Assembly (NCBI GenBank): GCA_002500765.1
Contig: DLSX01000155.1
Coordinates: forward strand, 1-8,412
Direction: 5' to 3'
From: Neorhizobium sp. UBA7851
GTDB lineage: Bacteria; Pseudomonadota; Alphaproteobacteria; Rhizobiales; Rhizobiaceae
Length of the DNA stretch: 8,412 nucleotides
Below the pieces are notes generated by a model, which saw only the letters and a list, made by a program, of their open reading frames with translations, ran no database searches and was not told the origin of the DNA. Position numbers and translations under genes: made by a program. Of this stretch, positions 1-5,595 are shown one piece after another (within the stretch, counting starts at the first letter, position 1; the number at the start of each line of letters is the position of its first letter).

Positions 1-1
1 C

Positions 2-409
2 GCAACCGGTGACCGCACCAAGCGCGCGGTCAAGCGCGAGGATTCAGCCGATGCCCGCCATGCGGTCACCCATTACGAGGTGATGGAGCGTTTTCAGGAA
101 ACACCCGACGCCACCGCCCTCGCCTCTCTCATCGAATGCCGCCTGGAGACAGGCCGCACGCACCAGATCCGCGTCCACATGGCGCATGTCGGCAATCCAC
201 TGGTCGGCGACCCCGAATATTCGGGCGGCTTCAGAACCAAGGCCAACCGCCTGCGCGAGCCGGTCAGAAGCGTGGTCGCCGCGTTCCCGCGTCAGGCCCT
301 GCATGCCTTCCTGCTTGCCTTCGAACACCCCCGCACCGGCGAGATCATGGAGTTCGAGGCGCCGATGCCCGACGACATGGCAGAACTGGTCGAGGCGCTG
401 CGGGGGTAG
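2..409 (+). CDS. RluA-family RNA pseudouridine synthase, C-terminal part (5' end outside window)
   Basis: The frame is open from the left edge and ends with TAG at 407-409, so only the last 135 residues are visible. The diagnostic stretch is ETGRTHQIRVHMAHVGNPLV followed by GDPEY, the conserved C-terminal motif of RluA/RluC/RluD-type enzymes, which isomerise uridines in rRNA or tRNA to pseudouridine in the cytoplasm. The catalytic aspartate (in the HRLD-type motif) lies upstream of the window and cannot be checked. The end is typical of the family: an LHAFLLAFEHPRTGE-type strand, then a short acidic tail. Whether this is an RluC- or RluD-type enzyme cannot be decided from the fragment. The gene is on the same strand as rpoH, about 3 kb away, and I recall the two being close neighbours in rhizobia. 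No clear terminator follows it. Confidence 0.93.
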   Translation, partial: ATGDRTKRAVKREDSADARHAVTHYEVMERFQETPDATALASLIECRLETGRTHQIRVHMAHVGNPLVGDPEYSGGFRTKANRLREPVRSVVAAFPRQALHAFLLAFEHPRTGEIMEFEAPMPDDMAELVEALRG

Positions 410-455
410 AGTGGATCGGGAAAAACCGAAAACCTGATTTTATCCGGGATCGCCG

Positions 456-480
456 GGAACCGATCACTGGAATGGGCGTA
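456..480 (+). promoter_or_regulatory. candidate EcfG (general stress sigma) promoter upstream of the AraC gene
   Basis: GGAAC at 456-460 is followed after 16 bases by CGTA at 477-480. The alphaproteobacterial general-stress sigma factor EcfG/RpoE2 recognises GGAAC-N16/17-CGTT, so this differs from the consensus only at the last base. It lies about 60 bases before the ATG at 539, which would give a leader of roughly 50 bases. The match is seen in the sequence; use as a promoter is inferred. An AT-rich stretch (TATATATC, about 500-507) could be an alternative -10 but has no good -35 partner. Confidence 0.4.
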
Positions 481-492
481 GAAACAAAACGC

Positions 493-532
493 GAACACGT
501 ATATATCTCGGCAACACCCAGGGAGAACACGT
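493..532 (+). repeat. direct repeat GAACACGT x2, possible AraC-type operator
   Basis: GAACACGT occurs at 493-500 and again at 525-532, 32 bases apart start to start, which is close to three helical turns. The second copy overlaps the 8-base palindrome ACACGTGT (527-534), just before the ATG of the AraC-type gene. Direct repeats on one face of the helix are the usual binding arrangement for AraC-family proteins, so autoregulation is a reasonable inference. The repeat is short and could be chance. Confidence 0.3.
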
Positions 533-538
533 GTCGCC

Positions 539-1396
539 ATGTCCGTGAGCCATATGCATTCCACCAAGCTTTTGGAGACCGATCTCGTCACGGTCCGGGA
601 TGTCATCTGCGATGGCGGATGCCGGCATCTGAGCGAGGAGGAAACATCGAGCAATACATGCCTCGTCTTTCCCTATCGTGGCGTCTTCATGCGCCATATC
701 GGTAGTGACGAGGCGGTGGCCGAGGCAAGCCAGATCCTGTTTTTCAACAGGGGTGACATCTATCGGATCAGCCATCCGGTCGAAGGCGGGGATGCCTCGA
801 TCAGCCTTACTCTGCCCGAAACACTGCTCGACGAGCTTGTACCGGATGTGCATCGACGGCCGGGCGACCGGTTCGCCTTCAACAAGCAGCGGCTCGGCAT
901 CGATGCCCGCGCCCAGGCGCAGGTTGCGCTGCTCCGCCACAGCCTGCTCAACCGGACGGCAGAACCGCTGGAAGGCGAAGCCCTGGCCCTTACACTTGTC
1001 CGTCGCTCGGTCGGCGAGCGGACCGCACGCCCTCCGACACCCGGCTTCAGCACCCAGAAACTCGTCAACCGCGCAAAACTCCTTCTGTCATCCGATCTCG
1101 CACGGCGCTGGACATTGTCGGAGATTGCCAGCGAGACCGGCGTCTCACCCGTCTACCTGACCCAGGTGTTCCGCAAGGTGGAAGGCATGCCGCTTTACCG
1201 TTACCAGCTGCGCCTCAGGCTGGCCCGCGCGCTGGACCTGCTCGGCAGCTATGACGACCTGACCGAACTCGGGCTCGAGCTCGGCTTTTCCAGCCACAGC
1301 CACTTCTCCTCCTCCTTCCGGCAGGCCTATGGCCGCACGCCGGCCGAGTTCCAGCGTTTCGCCGGATTACGGCAACCCGCAAGGCAAGATCGCTAA
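539..1396 (+). CDS. AraC/XylS-family transcriptional regulator
   Basis: A 285-residue DNA-binding regulator. Residues about 15-100 form a beta-rich, cupin-like sensor half (CLVFPYRGVFMRHIG, then ILFFNRGDIYRIS). After a linker, residues about 172-275 hold the two helix-turn-helix units of the AraC domain: WTLSEIASETGVSPVYLTQV (191-210), then a second unit containing LGLELGFSSHSHFSSSFRQA and the signature ending YGRTPAEFQR. The ligand is unknown; nothing in the sensor half resembles a sugar- or siderophore-binding member that I recognise. The ATG at 539 has GGGAG at 521-525, rather far away; an in-frame ATG at 554 is an alternative start. The next gene, for a small cysteine-rich protein, starts 71 bases downstream on the same strand and may be a target or a co-transcribed partner. 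Upstream are an EcfG-like promoter and direct repeats. Confidence 0.93.
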   Translation: MSVSHMHSTKLLETDLVTVRDVICDGGCRHLSEEETSSNTCLVFPYRGVFMRHIGSDEAVAEASQILFFNRGDIYRISHPVEGGDASISLTLPETLLDELVPDVHRRPGDRFAFNKQRLGIDARAQAQVALLRHSLLNRTAEPLEGEALALTLVRRSVGERTARPPTPGFSTQKLVNRAKLLLSSDLARRWTLSEIASETGVSPVYLTQVFRKVEGMPLYRYQLRLRLARALDLLGSYDDLTELGLELGFSSHSHFSSSFRQAYGRTPAEFQRFAGLRQPARQDR

Positions 1397-1398
1397 AG

Positions 1399-1445
1399 AT
1401 TCTGACAGCGCAGAATTGCGGTTCGGTGTTTCCTGACATCGTCAG
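1399..1445 (+). promoter_or_regulatory. two short inverted repeats upstream of the cysteine-rich gene
   Basis: ATTCTG-ACAGCG-CAGAAT (1399-1416) and CTGAC-ATC-GTCAG (1433-1445) are both perfect dyads within the 71 bases between the AraC-type gene and the small gene starting at 1468. They could be operator sites for a dimeric repressor, or hairpins in a read-through transcript. No T-tract follows either, so they are not obvious intrinsic terminators. I see no convincing -35/-10 pair here, so the small gene may depend on the upstream promoter. Confidence 0.3.
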
Positions 1446-1467
1446 CACTAAGAACGGGAGAGATGAC

Positions 1468-1641
1468 ATGAAGGAAGACACCTGCGCCGCCTGCGATTGC
1501 GAACTCGACGACACCCGCATCGCCGTGAAGATCGGCGGCAAGACCGTGGAAGTCTGCTGCGAGGAATGCGCCATTGCACTGCGCGAAGCCGAAGCTGCAA
1601 CACTTGCCGCCGCAGCCACAGCTGCCCACGCCGGTCGCTAA
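1468..1641 (+). CDS. small cysteine-rich protein with a TRASH-like metal-binding motif
   Basis: A 57-residue protein. The ATG at 1468 is chosen over the in-frame ATG at 1426 because GGGAG (1456-1460) sits seven bases before it and the cysteine domain begins at once. Cysteines are at 6, 9, 11, 30, 31 and 34. Cys9, Cys30 and Cys34 give C-x20-C-x3-C, which fits the TRASH motif as I recall it (C-x19-22-C-x3-C), a treble-clef-like fold in heavy-metal sensing and trafficking proteins. Cys6 and Cys9 add a CxxC knuckle, and the core between them (RIAVKIGGKTVEVCCEEC) reads like a small beta-hairpin followed by a helix. The tail is alanine-rich with one His. No signal peptide is seen, so it is probably cytoplasmic. 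Metal binding is inferred; a role as metallochaperone or partner of the adjacent AraC-type regulator is speculation. Confidence 0.8.
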   Translation: MKEDTCAACDCELDDTRIAVKIGGKTVEVCCEECAIALREAEAATLAAAATAAHAGR

Positions 1642-1662
1642 GGCCCGGTTATGCGAATGATC

Positions 1663-1692
1663 GCAGGGGCGGCCGAGTGACACCGCCCCTGC
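1663..1692 (+). terminator. strong GC-rich hairpin without T-tract
   Basis: GCAGGGGCGG (1663-1672) pairs perfectly with CCGCCCCTGC (1683-1692) around a 10-base loop, starting 21 bases after the small cysteine-rich gene. No run of T follows, so it is not a classical Rho-independent terminator; it could slow polymerase or protect a 3' end. A second possible stem, GCCCG (1691-1695) with CGGGC (1712-1716), overlaps its right arm, so the two cannot form together. The downstream DUF1127 gene starts at 1750. Confidence 0.5.
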
Positions 1693-1749
1693 CCGCCCGG
1701 ACCGGACAGGACGGGCCTGGATAAGCGAATCCACCCTTAGGAGGAAATC

Positions 1750-2055
1750 ATGAAAAACGAGAACCGGGCGGTCTTCGACCGCGCGCCGGAGCCCATAGAC
1801 TATGTCTTCGAACTGCCTGTCGAAAATTCCGGCGAGACAGAGTGCGAAATGGCGCCTGCACCGACGAGAAATCCCTTTCTGCGCTTTATCCACTGGCTTT
1901 CGACAGGATTTCGCCAACACCGCAATGCCATGGCACTGCAGGAACTTGACGATGACCAGCTCAAGGACATCGGCGTTTCCCGCTGCCAGGCCTATGGCGG
2001 GTACAGTCGCTACCGGCAAAGCGGGTCACACTCTCTGGAGCGTCGATACCGATAG
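1750..2055 (+). CDS. DUF1127 domain protein with N-terminal extension
   Basis: A 101-residue protein with a near-perfect ribosome binding site, AGGAGG at 1739-1744. Residues about 43-85 are a DUF1127 (YjiS-like) domain: a basic helix (FIHWLSTGFRQHRNAMALQE) followed by the hallmark LDDDQLKDIGVSRCQAYGGY. The first 40 residues form an acidic, probably disordered leader. Many DUF1127 proteins are about 50 residues, so this is the longer type. In Agrobacterium and Rhodobacter, short DUF1127 proteins have been linked to RNA binding or turnover and to phosphate and carbon metabolism; which of these applies here is not visible. No membrane segment is seen. It lies alone between a hairpin and an AT-rich gap and may be its own transcription unit, though I see no clear promoter. 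Confidence 0.9.
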   Translation: MKNENRAVFDRAPEPIDYVFELPVENSGETECEMAPAPTRNPFLRFIHWLSTGFRQHRNAMALQELDDDQLKDIGVSRCQAYGGYSRYRQSGSHSLERRYR

Positions 2056-2347
2056 ATGGATCCGTCTACGCCGATCGCCGGAGATCCATTGGGGCGGGTT
2101 GCGTGAGCAACGAAAAGGCAATTCGTCCCATAGGATAAAACAAGGAAAAATCCGCAGAAAAATTCGAAAACCGAGACTCAGTCAATAAAAACAAACCGAA
2201 CGGAAACACACCAAAAGAAACAATTTCTTGTTTTCGGAAAAATGTACTTAAATACCCGCCCCGAAGAGAGGACGATTCCTTTATCAAGGCGACAAACTTT
2301 TGCTTGATTTGTTTCGTTTGCTGCAACGCAGAATGAATAGGCAAGAT
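2056..2347. other. AT-richer non-coding stretch before the methyltransferase gene
   Basis: This gap of nearly 300 bases is visibly richer in A/T than its surroundings, especially 2130-2255, which has many A-runs. It contains an imperfect dyad AAACAA-TTTC-TTGTTT (about 2219-2233) and a TTAAAT box (2248-2253) that might be a -10, without a convincing -35. Reading frames crossing it show no recognisable protein. It most likely holds the methyltransferase promoter and untranslated leader. The composition shift suggests DNA of different origin. Confidence 0.5.
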
Positions 2348-3223
2348 ATGAACGTCACCGCGGCATCGGCCGCCTCGAAAACGCGTGTGACGTCATCTTC
2401 GCCGGATCAGCGCTCCAGCAACCGGAACACGCGCAGCATGAACAGCGACATTCGGAAATTCATCTTCAAGGATCTGCAGACGGTTGAGGGCTATATAGAC
2501 CCGCCGGACGCGCTCGTCTTTCTATCCCTGCTTCAGGCGCAGAGCGCCCAGGGCCTGCGCGGTGGTGTGGCCGAGATCGGCGTGTTTTACGGGCGTTCCT
2601 ATTTCCTGTTCAGGAAAGTCTGCGGCGGTGACGAGAAGATCCTGGCGATCGACCTTTTCGATATCGACCAGAACGCCGACGTAGCGATTACCCAATATGA
2701 CCGCTTCATCGAGAACGGCGCGAGACTGCACCTGCCCGTGGATCAGGATCTGGTCATTCGAGGCGACAGCACGCAACTGAGGCCTCAGGAGATTACCGAA
2801 AAGATCGGCAATACCCGCTTTTTCAGCATAGACGGCGGTCACATGCTGCATCACGTGACCTCGGACAGCGTACTGGCTCTGGATACGCTTGCACCGCACG
2901 GCATCATCGCTTTCGACGACACGTTCAATCCGGCATGGCCGGAGGTGACAGTCGGAGTGACCGACTTCCTGCGGCAGCGCCAGGACGAACTCGCCGCCTT
3001 CTGCATGACGAAATACAAGACCTATGTCTGCCGCCGGGAGTTTCACGACTTCTATCGCCGCATCATCGGCGAAGCCCCGGACCTGTTCGCCTTCGATCAT
3101 GTCGAGACGGATTTTCTGGGCTCTAAAGCAGTAAGATTGCACAATCCCATGGCCCGCCGCATGGTCTATGAAATGATGGTCAGGTCAGGCATGCGATCCC
3201 TTTCGGAACGGGTCTATCGCTGA
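2348..3223 (+). CDS. class I SAM-dependent methyltransferase (Methyltransf_24-like)
   Basis: About 291 residues from the ATG at 2348. Other in-frame starts are TTG 2300, ATG 2333 and ATG 2438; none has a strong Shine-Dalgarno, and the folded domain begins near 2438, so the start is uncertain. In 2348 numbering, residues 1-30 are Ser/Thr/Arg-rich and probably disordered. The SAM-binding loop is VAEIGVFYGRS (74-84), the second strand ends in AIDLFD (100-105), and IDGGHMLHHV (161-170) with IAFDD (187-191) match the late motifs of the Methyltransf_24 type, where the acidic pair often helps bind a metal or the acceptor. The C-terminus is basic (RRMVYEMMVRSG). Such enzymes are often O-methyltransferases in cell-surface polysaccharide or secondary metabolism, but no such genes are adjacent, so the substrate is unknown. 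Some codons rare in the neighbours (ATA, CGA) and the AT-rich upstream DNA hint at acquisition. Confidence 0.85.
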   Translation: MNVTAASAASKTRVTSSSPDQRSSNRNTRSMNSDIRKFIFKDLQTVEGYIDPPDALVFLSLLQAQSAQGLRGGVAEIGVFYGRSYFLFRKVCGGDEKILAIDLFDIDQNADVAITQYDRFIENGARLHLPVDQDLVIRGDSTQLRPQEITEKIGNTRFFSIDGGHMLHHVTSDSVLALDTLAPHGIIAFDDTFNPAWPEVTVGVTDFLRQRQDELAAFCMTKYKTYVCRREFHDFYRRIIGEAPDLFAFDHVETDFLGSKAVRLHNPMARRMVYEMMVRSGMRSLSERVYR

Positions 3224-3241
3224 CCTGAAACGGCGCAGGAG

Positions 3242-3259
3242 CATTACCAAAACGTAATG
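3242..3259 (+). promoter_or_regulatory. inverted repeat CATTAC-N6-GTAATG in the rpoH upstream region
   Basis: CATTAC (3242-3247) and GTAATG (3254-3259) form a perfect dyad 19 bases after the methyltransferase stop. The flanks add a second pairing, GGCG (3232-3235) with CGCC (3266-3269). A TATAAC box (3261-3266) lies against the right arm, but no good -35 is found at the right distance. It could be an operator in the rpoH control region or a weak end-of-gene hairpin; there is no T-run. Confidence 0.3.
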
Positions 3260-3279
3260 ATATAACGCCTTCGTGATAT

Positions 3280-3309
3280 CTTGAATCACTGTTCCGCCGT
3301 ACTTACTTG
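3280..3309 (+). promoter_or_regulatory. candidate heat-shock-type promoter of rpoH
   Basis: CTTGAA at 3280-3285 matches the -35 box of RpoH-dependent promoters exactly, and TTGAAT also resembles a housekeeping -35. The expected -10 region around 3302-3309 (CTTACTTG) is only a poor match, so this is tentative. Autoregulated, heat-inducible transcription of rpoH is known in Agrobacterium, which makes the position plausible. Transcription would start near 3315, leaving a leader of about 105 bases. Confidence 0.35.
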
Positions 3310-3320
3310 ATACCTGCATT

Positions 3321-3347
3321 GGTGCGGGATCGGGAACGATCCGCGCC
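3321..3347 (+). promoter_or_regulatory. stable GNRA-capped hairpin in the rpoH leader
   Basis: GGTGC (3321-3325), one bulged G, then GGATCG (3327-3332) pair with CGATCC (3337-3342) and GCGCC (3343-3347) around the loop GGAA. That is 11 pairs with one G-U and a single-base bulge, capped by a GNRA tetraloop. If transcription begins near 3315 the hairpin sits almost at the 5' end of the rpoH mRNA, where it could protect the transcript. It is about 60 bases before the ribosome binding site and does not block it directly. Confidence 0.4.
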
Positions 3348-3357
3348 ATATTCGGTT
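3333..3357 (+). promoter_or_regulatory. candidate EcfG promoter of rpoH
   Basis: GGAAC (3333-3337), 16 bases, then GGTT (3354-3357). The EcfG/RpoE2 consensus is GGAAC-N16/17-CGTT, so only one base of the -10 element differs. Transcription would start near 3363-3366 and give a leader of about 55 bases. The GGAAC also forms the loop and first pair of the hairpin at 3321-3347, so in transcripts from further upstream the same bases would be structural. General-stress control of rpoH genes is known in other Rhizobiales; its use here is inferred. Confidence 0.35.
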
Positions 3358-3419
3358 CGCCTTCAAGCAGGGACAGTTAACGTCAGAGGGAGCCGACAAC
3401 GTTCGGAAAGGGGTGCTTT

Positions 3420-4322
3420 ATGGCCCGCAATACTTTGCCTTCCATTACCGCCGGTGAAGCCGGCCTCAATCGTTATCTCGACGAGATCCGCAAGTTCCCC
3501 ATGCTGGAACCGCAGCAGGAATACATGCTTGCGAAGCGTTATGCTGAACATGGCGACCGTGATGCCGCCCACAAGCTGGTGACAAGCCACCTTCGTCTCG
3601 TGGCCAAGATTGCCATGGGTTACCGCGGCTACGGCCTGCCGATCGGCGAAGTCGTCTCCGAGGGTAATGTCGGCCTGATGCAGGCCGTGAAAAAATTCGA
3701 CGCGGAACGTGGTTTCCGCCTGGCTACCTATGCCATGTGGTGGATCAAGGCCTCGATCCAGGAATATATCCTGCGCTCGTGGTCTCTGGTGAAGATGGGC
3801 ACGACTGCCAACCAGAAGCGCCTGTTCTTCAACCTGCGCCGCCTCAAGGGCAAGATCCAGGCGATCGACGAAGGTGATCTGAAGCCCGACCAGGTAGCGG
3901 AGATCGCCACCAAGCTGAACGTCTCCGAGGAAGAGGTCATCTCGATGAACCGCCGCCTTTCCGGCGACGCATCGCTGAATGCCCCGATCCGCGCCTCCGA
4001 AGGCGAGTCCGGCCAGTGGCAGGATTGGCTGGTGGATGACAGCGACAGCCAGGAAGACGTGCTGATCGAGCAGGACGAACTGGATACGCGCCGCCGGATG
4101 CTGGCCAAGGCGATGAGCGTGCTCAACGATCGCGAACGCCGCATCTTCGAGGCCCGTCGCCTGACCGAAGATCCGATCACGCTCGAAGAGCTGTCGTCGG
4201 AATTCGACATCAGCCGCGAGCGTGTCCGTCAGATCGAAGTCCGCGCCTTCGAAAAGGTGCAGGACGCCGTTCAGAAGGAAGCCCTTGCACAGGCCCAGGC
4301 TTTGCGCGTGGTCGACGCCTAA
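3420..4322 (+). CDS. rpoH: RNA polymerase sigma-32 factor RpoH (heat shock)
   Basis: A full-length 300-residue sigma factor that directs RNA polymerase to heat-shock promoters (chaperones and proteases). A short region 1.2 (LNRYLDEIRKFPMLE) leads into region 2: HKLVTSHLRLVAKIAMGYRG from residue 51, then GLPIGEVVSEGNVGLMQAV and the -10-binding segment FRLATYAMWWIKASIQEYIL (99-118). The RpoH box QKRLFFNLRRLK (132-143), found in RpoH and not in other sigma factors, is intact. Region 4.2 is the helix-turn-helix TLEELSSEFDISRERVRQIE (254-273), which reads the -35 box. The start is supported by GGAAAGGGG at 3405-3413. The place near a pseudouridine synthase suggests the main RpoH (RpoH1-like) rather than the stress paralogue RpoH2, but that is inference. 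The upstream region carries a heat-shock-like -35, an EcfG-like site and a leader hairpin. Confidence 0.98.
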   Translation: MARNTLPSITAGEAGLNRYLDEIRKFPMLEPQQEYMLAKRYAEHGDRDAAHKLVTSHLRLVAKIAMGYRGYGLPIGEVVSEGNVGLMQAVKKFDAERGFRLATYAMWWIKASIQEYILRSWSLVKMGTTANQKRLFFNLRRLKGKIQAIDEGDLKPDQVAEIATKLNVSEEEVISMNRRLSGDASLNAPIRASEGESGQWQDWLVDDSDSQEDVLIEQDELDTRRRMLAKAMSVLNDRERRIFEARRLTEDPITLEELSSEFDISRERVRQIEVRAFEKVQDAVQKEALAQAQALRVVDA

Positions 4323-4348
4323 GCGTCAGAAATACAAACCTAATTTAG

Positions 4349-4380
4349 AAAAACCGCAACCTTCGGGTTGCGGTTTTTTT
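4349..4380 (+). terminator. Rho-independent terminator of rpoH
   Basis: AACCGCAACC (4352-4361), a TTCG tetraloop (4362-4365) and GGTTGCGGTT (4366-4375) form a perfect 10-base-pair stem followed by a T-run to 4380. Preceding A residues allow further A-U pairing, so it may also work weakly on the other strand. It begins 27 bases after the rpoH stop codon and separates rpoH from the dehydrogenase gene. Confidence 0.95.
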
Positions 4381-4408
4381 ATGCCTGCATCTGTCTCAAG
4401 GCTGCGAC

Positions 4409-4421
4409 ACTTTGGCAAAGT
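4409..4421 (+). promoter_or_regulatory. operator-like palindrome upstream of the dehydrogenase gene
   Basis: ACTTTG-G-CAAAGT is a perfect 6-1-6 inverted repeat about 97 bases before the ATG. A weak promoter could straddle it: GCGACA (4404-4409) as -35 and AATTAT (4426-4431) as -10, with a 16-base spacer. A palindrome between the two boxes is where a repressor would sit. A second dyad, TGACT-GCGCA-AGTCA (4482-4496), lies just before the ribosome binding site and could form a small hairpin. No regulator gene is adjacent. Confidence 0.35.
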
Positions 4422-4517
4422 TTCGAATTATCCTCCCCTGTTGGTGCATCAAGCTCAACATCCTTCCCCGCTAGAACCACCTGACTGCGCAAGTCAAAGC
4501 CTAGAGGAGAATAAGCA

Positions 4518-5573
4518 ATGAAAGCAGCACGCTGGTACAGCGCCAAGGATATCCGCGTTGAGGAAGTCACCGAGCCGAAGCCCTCGGCCGGGCAGGTGAA
4601 GATCAAGGTCAAATGGGCCGGCATATGCGGCAGCGACCTGCATGAATATGTCGCCGGCCCGATCTTCGTGCCGGTCAAGGCGCCGCATCCGGTCAGCCAT
4701 GACGTCGCCCCGATCATCATGGGCCATGAATTCTCCGGCGAGGTTTCCGAGGTTGGCGAAGGCGTCACCCGCGTCAAGCCGGGCGACCGCGTCGTCGTCG
4801 AACCGATCCTTGCCTGTGGCAAGTGCGATGCCTGCTTCCACGGCAAGTATAATCTCTGCGACAATCTCGGCTTCCACGGCCTCTCCGGTGGCGGCGGCGG
4901 TTTTGCCACCTACACGACGGTCGGCGAGCGCTGGGTTCACAAGATGCCTGAGGGCCTGTCCTTCGAACAGGGCGCCCTTGTGGAACCTGCCGCAGTCGCC
5001 CTGCATGCCGTGCGCATTTCCAGCCTCAAGGCTGGTGGTACAGCAGCCGTCTTCGGTGCAGGCCCGATCGGTCTTCTTGTGGTCGAGGCGCTGAAGGTCG
5101 CCGGCGCCTCTGCGATCCATGTCGTCGAGCTTTCTCCGCAACGTGGTGCAAAGGCAATCGAACTCGGCGCTACCAGCATCATCGATCCGTCCAAGGAAAA
5201 TGCAGCCGAGCGGATCCGTGAACTGACGCCCGGCGGCGTTGATGTCACCTTCGAAGTCACCGGCGTACCCGCCGTCCTGCAGCAATGCATCGACGCGACA
5301 CGCTATGAGGGAGAGACGGTCATCGTTTCGATCTGGGAAAAGGAAGCCGCCTTCCAGCCCAACACGATCGTGCTGAAGGAAAAGAGTCTGAAGGGCACGA
5401 TCGCCTACCGCGACGTCTTCCCGGCCGTCATGAACCTGATGGTTCAGGGCTATTTCTCTGCGGAAAAGCTGGTGACCAAGCGCATCGAACTGGACGATAT
5501 CGTCGCCCAGGGTTTTGACACGCTTGTCGCAGAAAAGAGCCAGATCAAGATCCTGGTACGCTCGCCGGACTGA
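4518..5573 (+). CDS. zinc-dependent 2,3-butanediol dehydrogenase-type alcohol dehydrogenase
   Basis: A complete 351-residue medium-chain dehydrogenase with AGAGGAGA (4503-4510) before the ATG. The catalytic zinc site is Cys37 (GICGSDLHEY), His70-Glu71 (GHEFSGEV) and Glu156; the structural zinc is held by Cys100, Cys103, Cys106 and Cys114. The Rossmann motif is GAGPIG (180-185), and Glu204 at the end of the second strand (VVELS) favours NAD(H) over NADP(H). The long insert between the first Cys and the His, with FVPVKAPHPVSHDVAPIIMG, is typical of (R,R)-2,3-butanediol dehydrogenases of the BdhA type, which interconvert acetoin and 2,3-butanediol in the cytoplasm. Other secondary alcohols or polyols remain possible substrates. 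No acetoin pathway genes are adjacent, and terminators on both sides suggest it is transcribed alone. Confidence 0.88.
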   Translation: MKAARWYSAKDIRVEEVTEPKPSAGQVKIKVKWAGICGSDLHEYVAGPIFVPVKAPHPVSHDVAPIIMGHEFSGEVSEVGEGVTRVKPGDRVVVEPILACGKCDACFHGKYNLCDNLGFHGLSGGGGGFATYTTVGERWVHKMPEGLSFEQGALVEPAAVALHAVRISSLKAGGTAAVFGAGPIGLLVVEALKVAGASAIHVVELSPQRGAKAIELGATSIIDPSKENAAERIRELTPGGVDVTFEVTGVPAVLQQCIDATRYEGETVIVSIWEKEAAFQPNTIVLKEKSLKGTIAYRDVFPAVMNLMVQGYFSAEKLVTKRIELDDIVAQGFDTLVAEKSQIKILVRSPD

Positions 5574-5595
5574 TCGAACCAATCCCCGAACATAT

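Noticed and set aside
464..940. - strand frame opposite the start of the AraC-type gene
   Set aside because: No ribosome site, no family, and the + strand gene is complete.
1393..2019. - strand frame of 208 codons opposite the TRASH-like and DUF1127 genes
   Set aside because: Both + strand genes have good ribosome sites and recognisable motifs; this frame is their shadow.
1802..2188. 128-codon + strand frame overlapping the DUF1127 gene and running into the gap
   Set aside because: Out of frame with the clear DUF1127 domain and its AGGAGG site; the tail beyond 2055 is Arg/Lys-rich translation of A-rich DNA.
2219..2233. AAACAA-TTTC-TTGTTT dyad as a terminator after the DUF1127 gene
   Set aside because: The stem is only six A/T-rich pairs and lies over 150 bases after the gene, so it is unlikely to terminate transcription.
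2066..2344. 92-codon - strand frame in the AT-rich gap
   Set aside because: No ribosome site or known domain; it exists because the gap has few stops on that strand and it overlaps the likely methyltransferase leader.
2522..3142. - strand frame of 206 codons inside the methyltransferase gene
   Set aside because: The + strand carries clear SAM-binding motifs; this is an antisense shadow common in GC-rich DNA.
4494..5582. Long - strand open frame (362 codons) opposite the dehydrogenase gene
   Set aside because: It mirrors the coding frame of a well-supported dehydrogenase with intact zinc and NAD motifs, and its translation has no recognisable domain.
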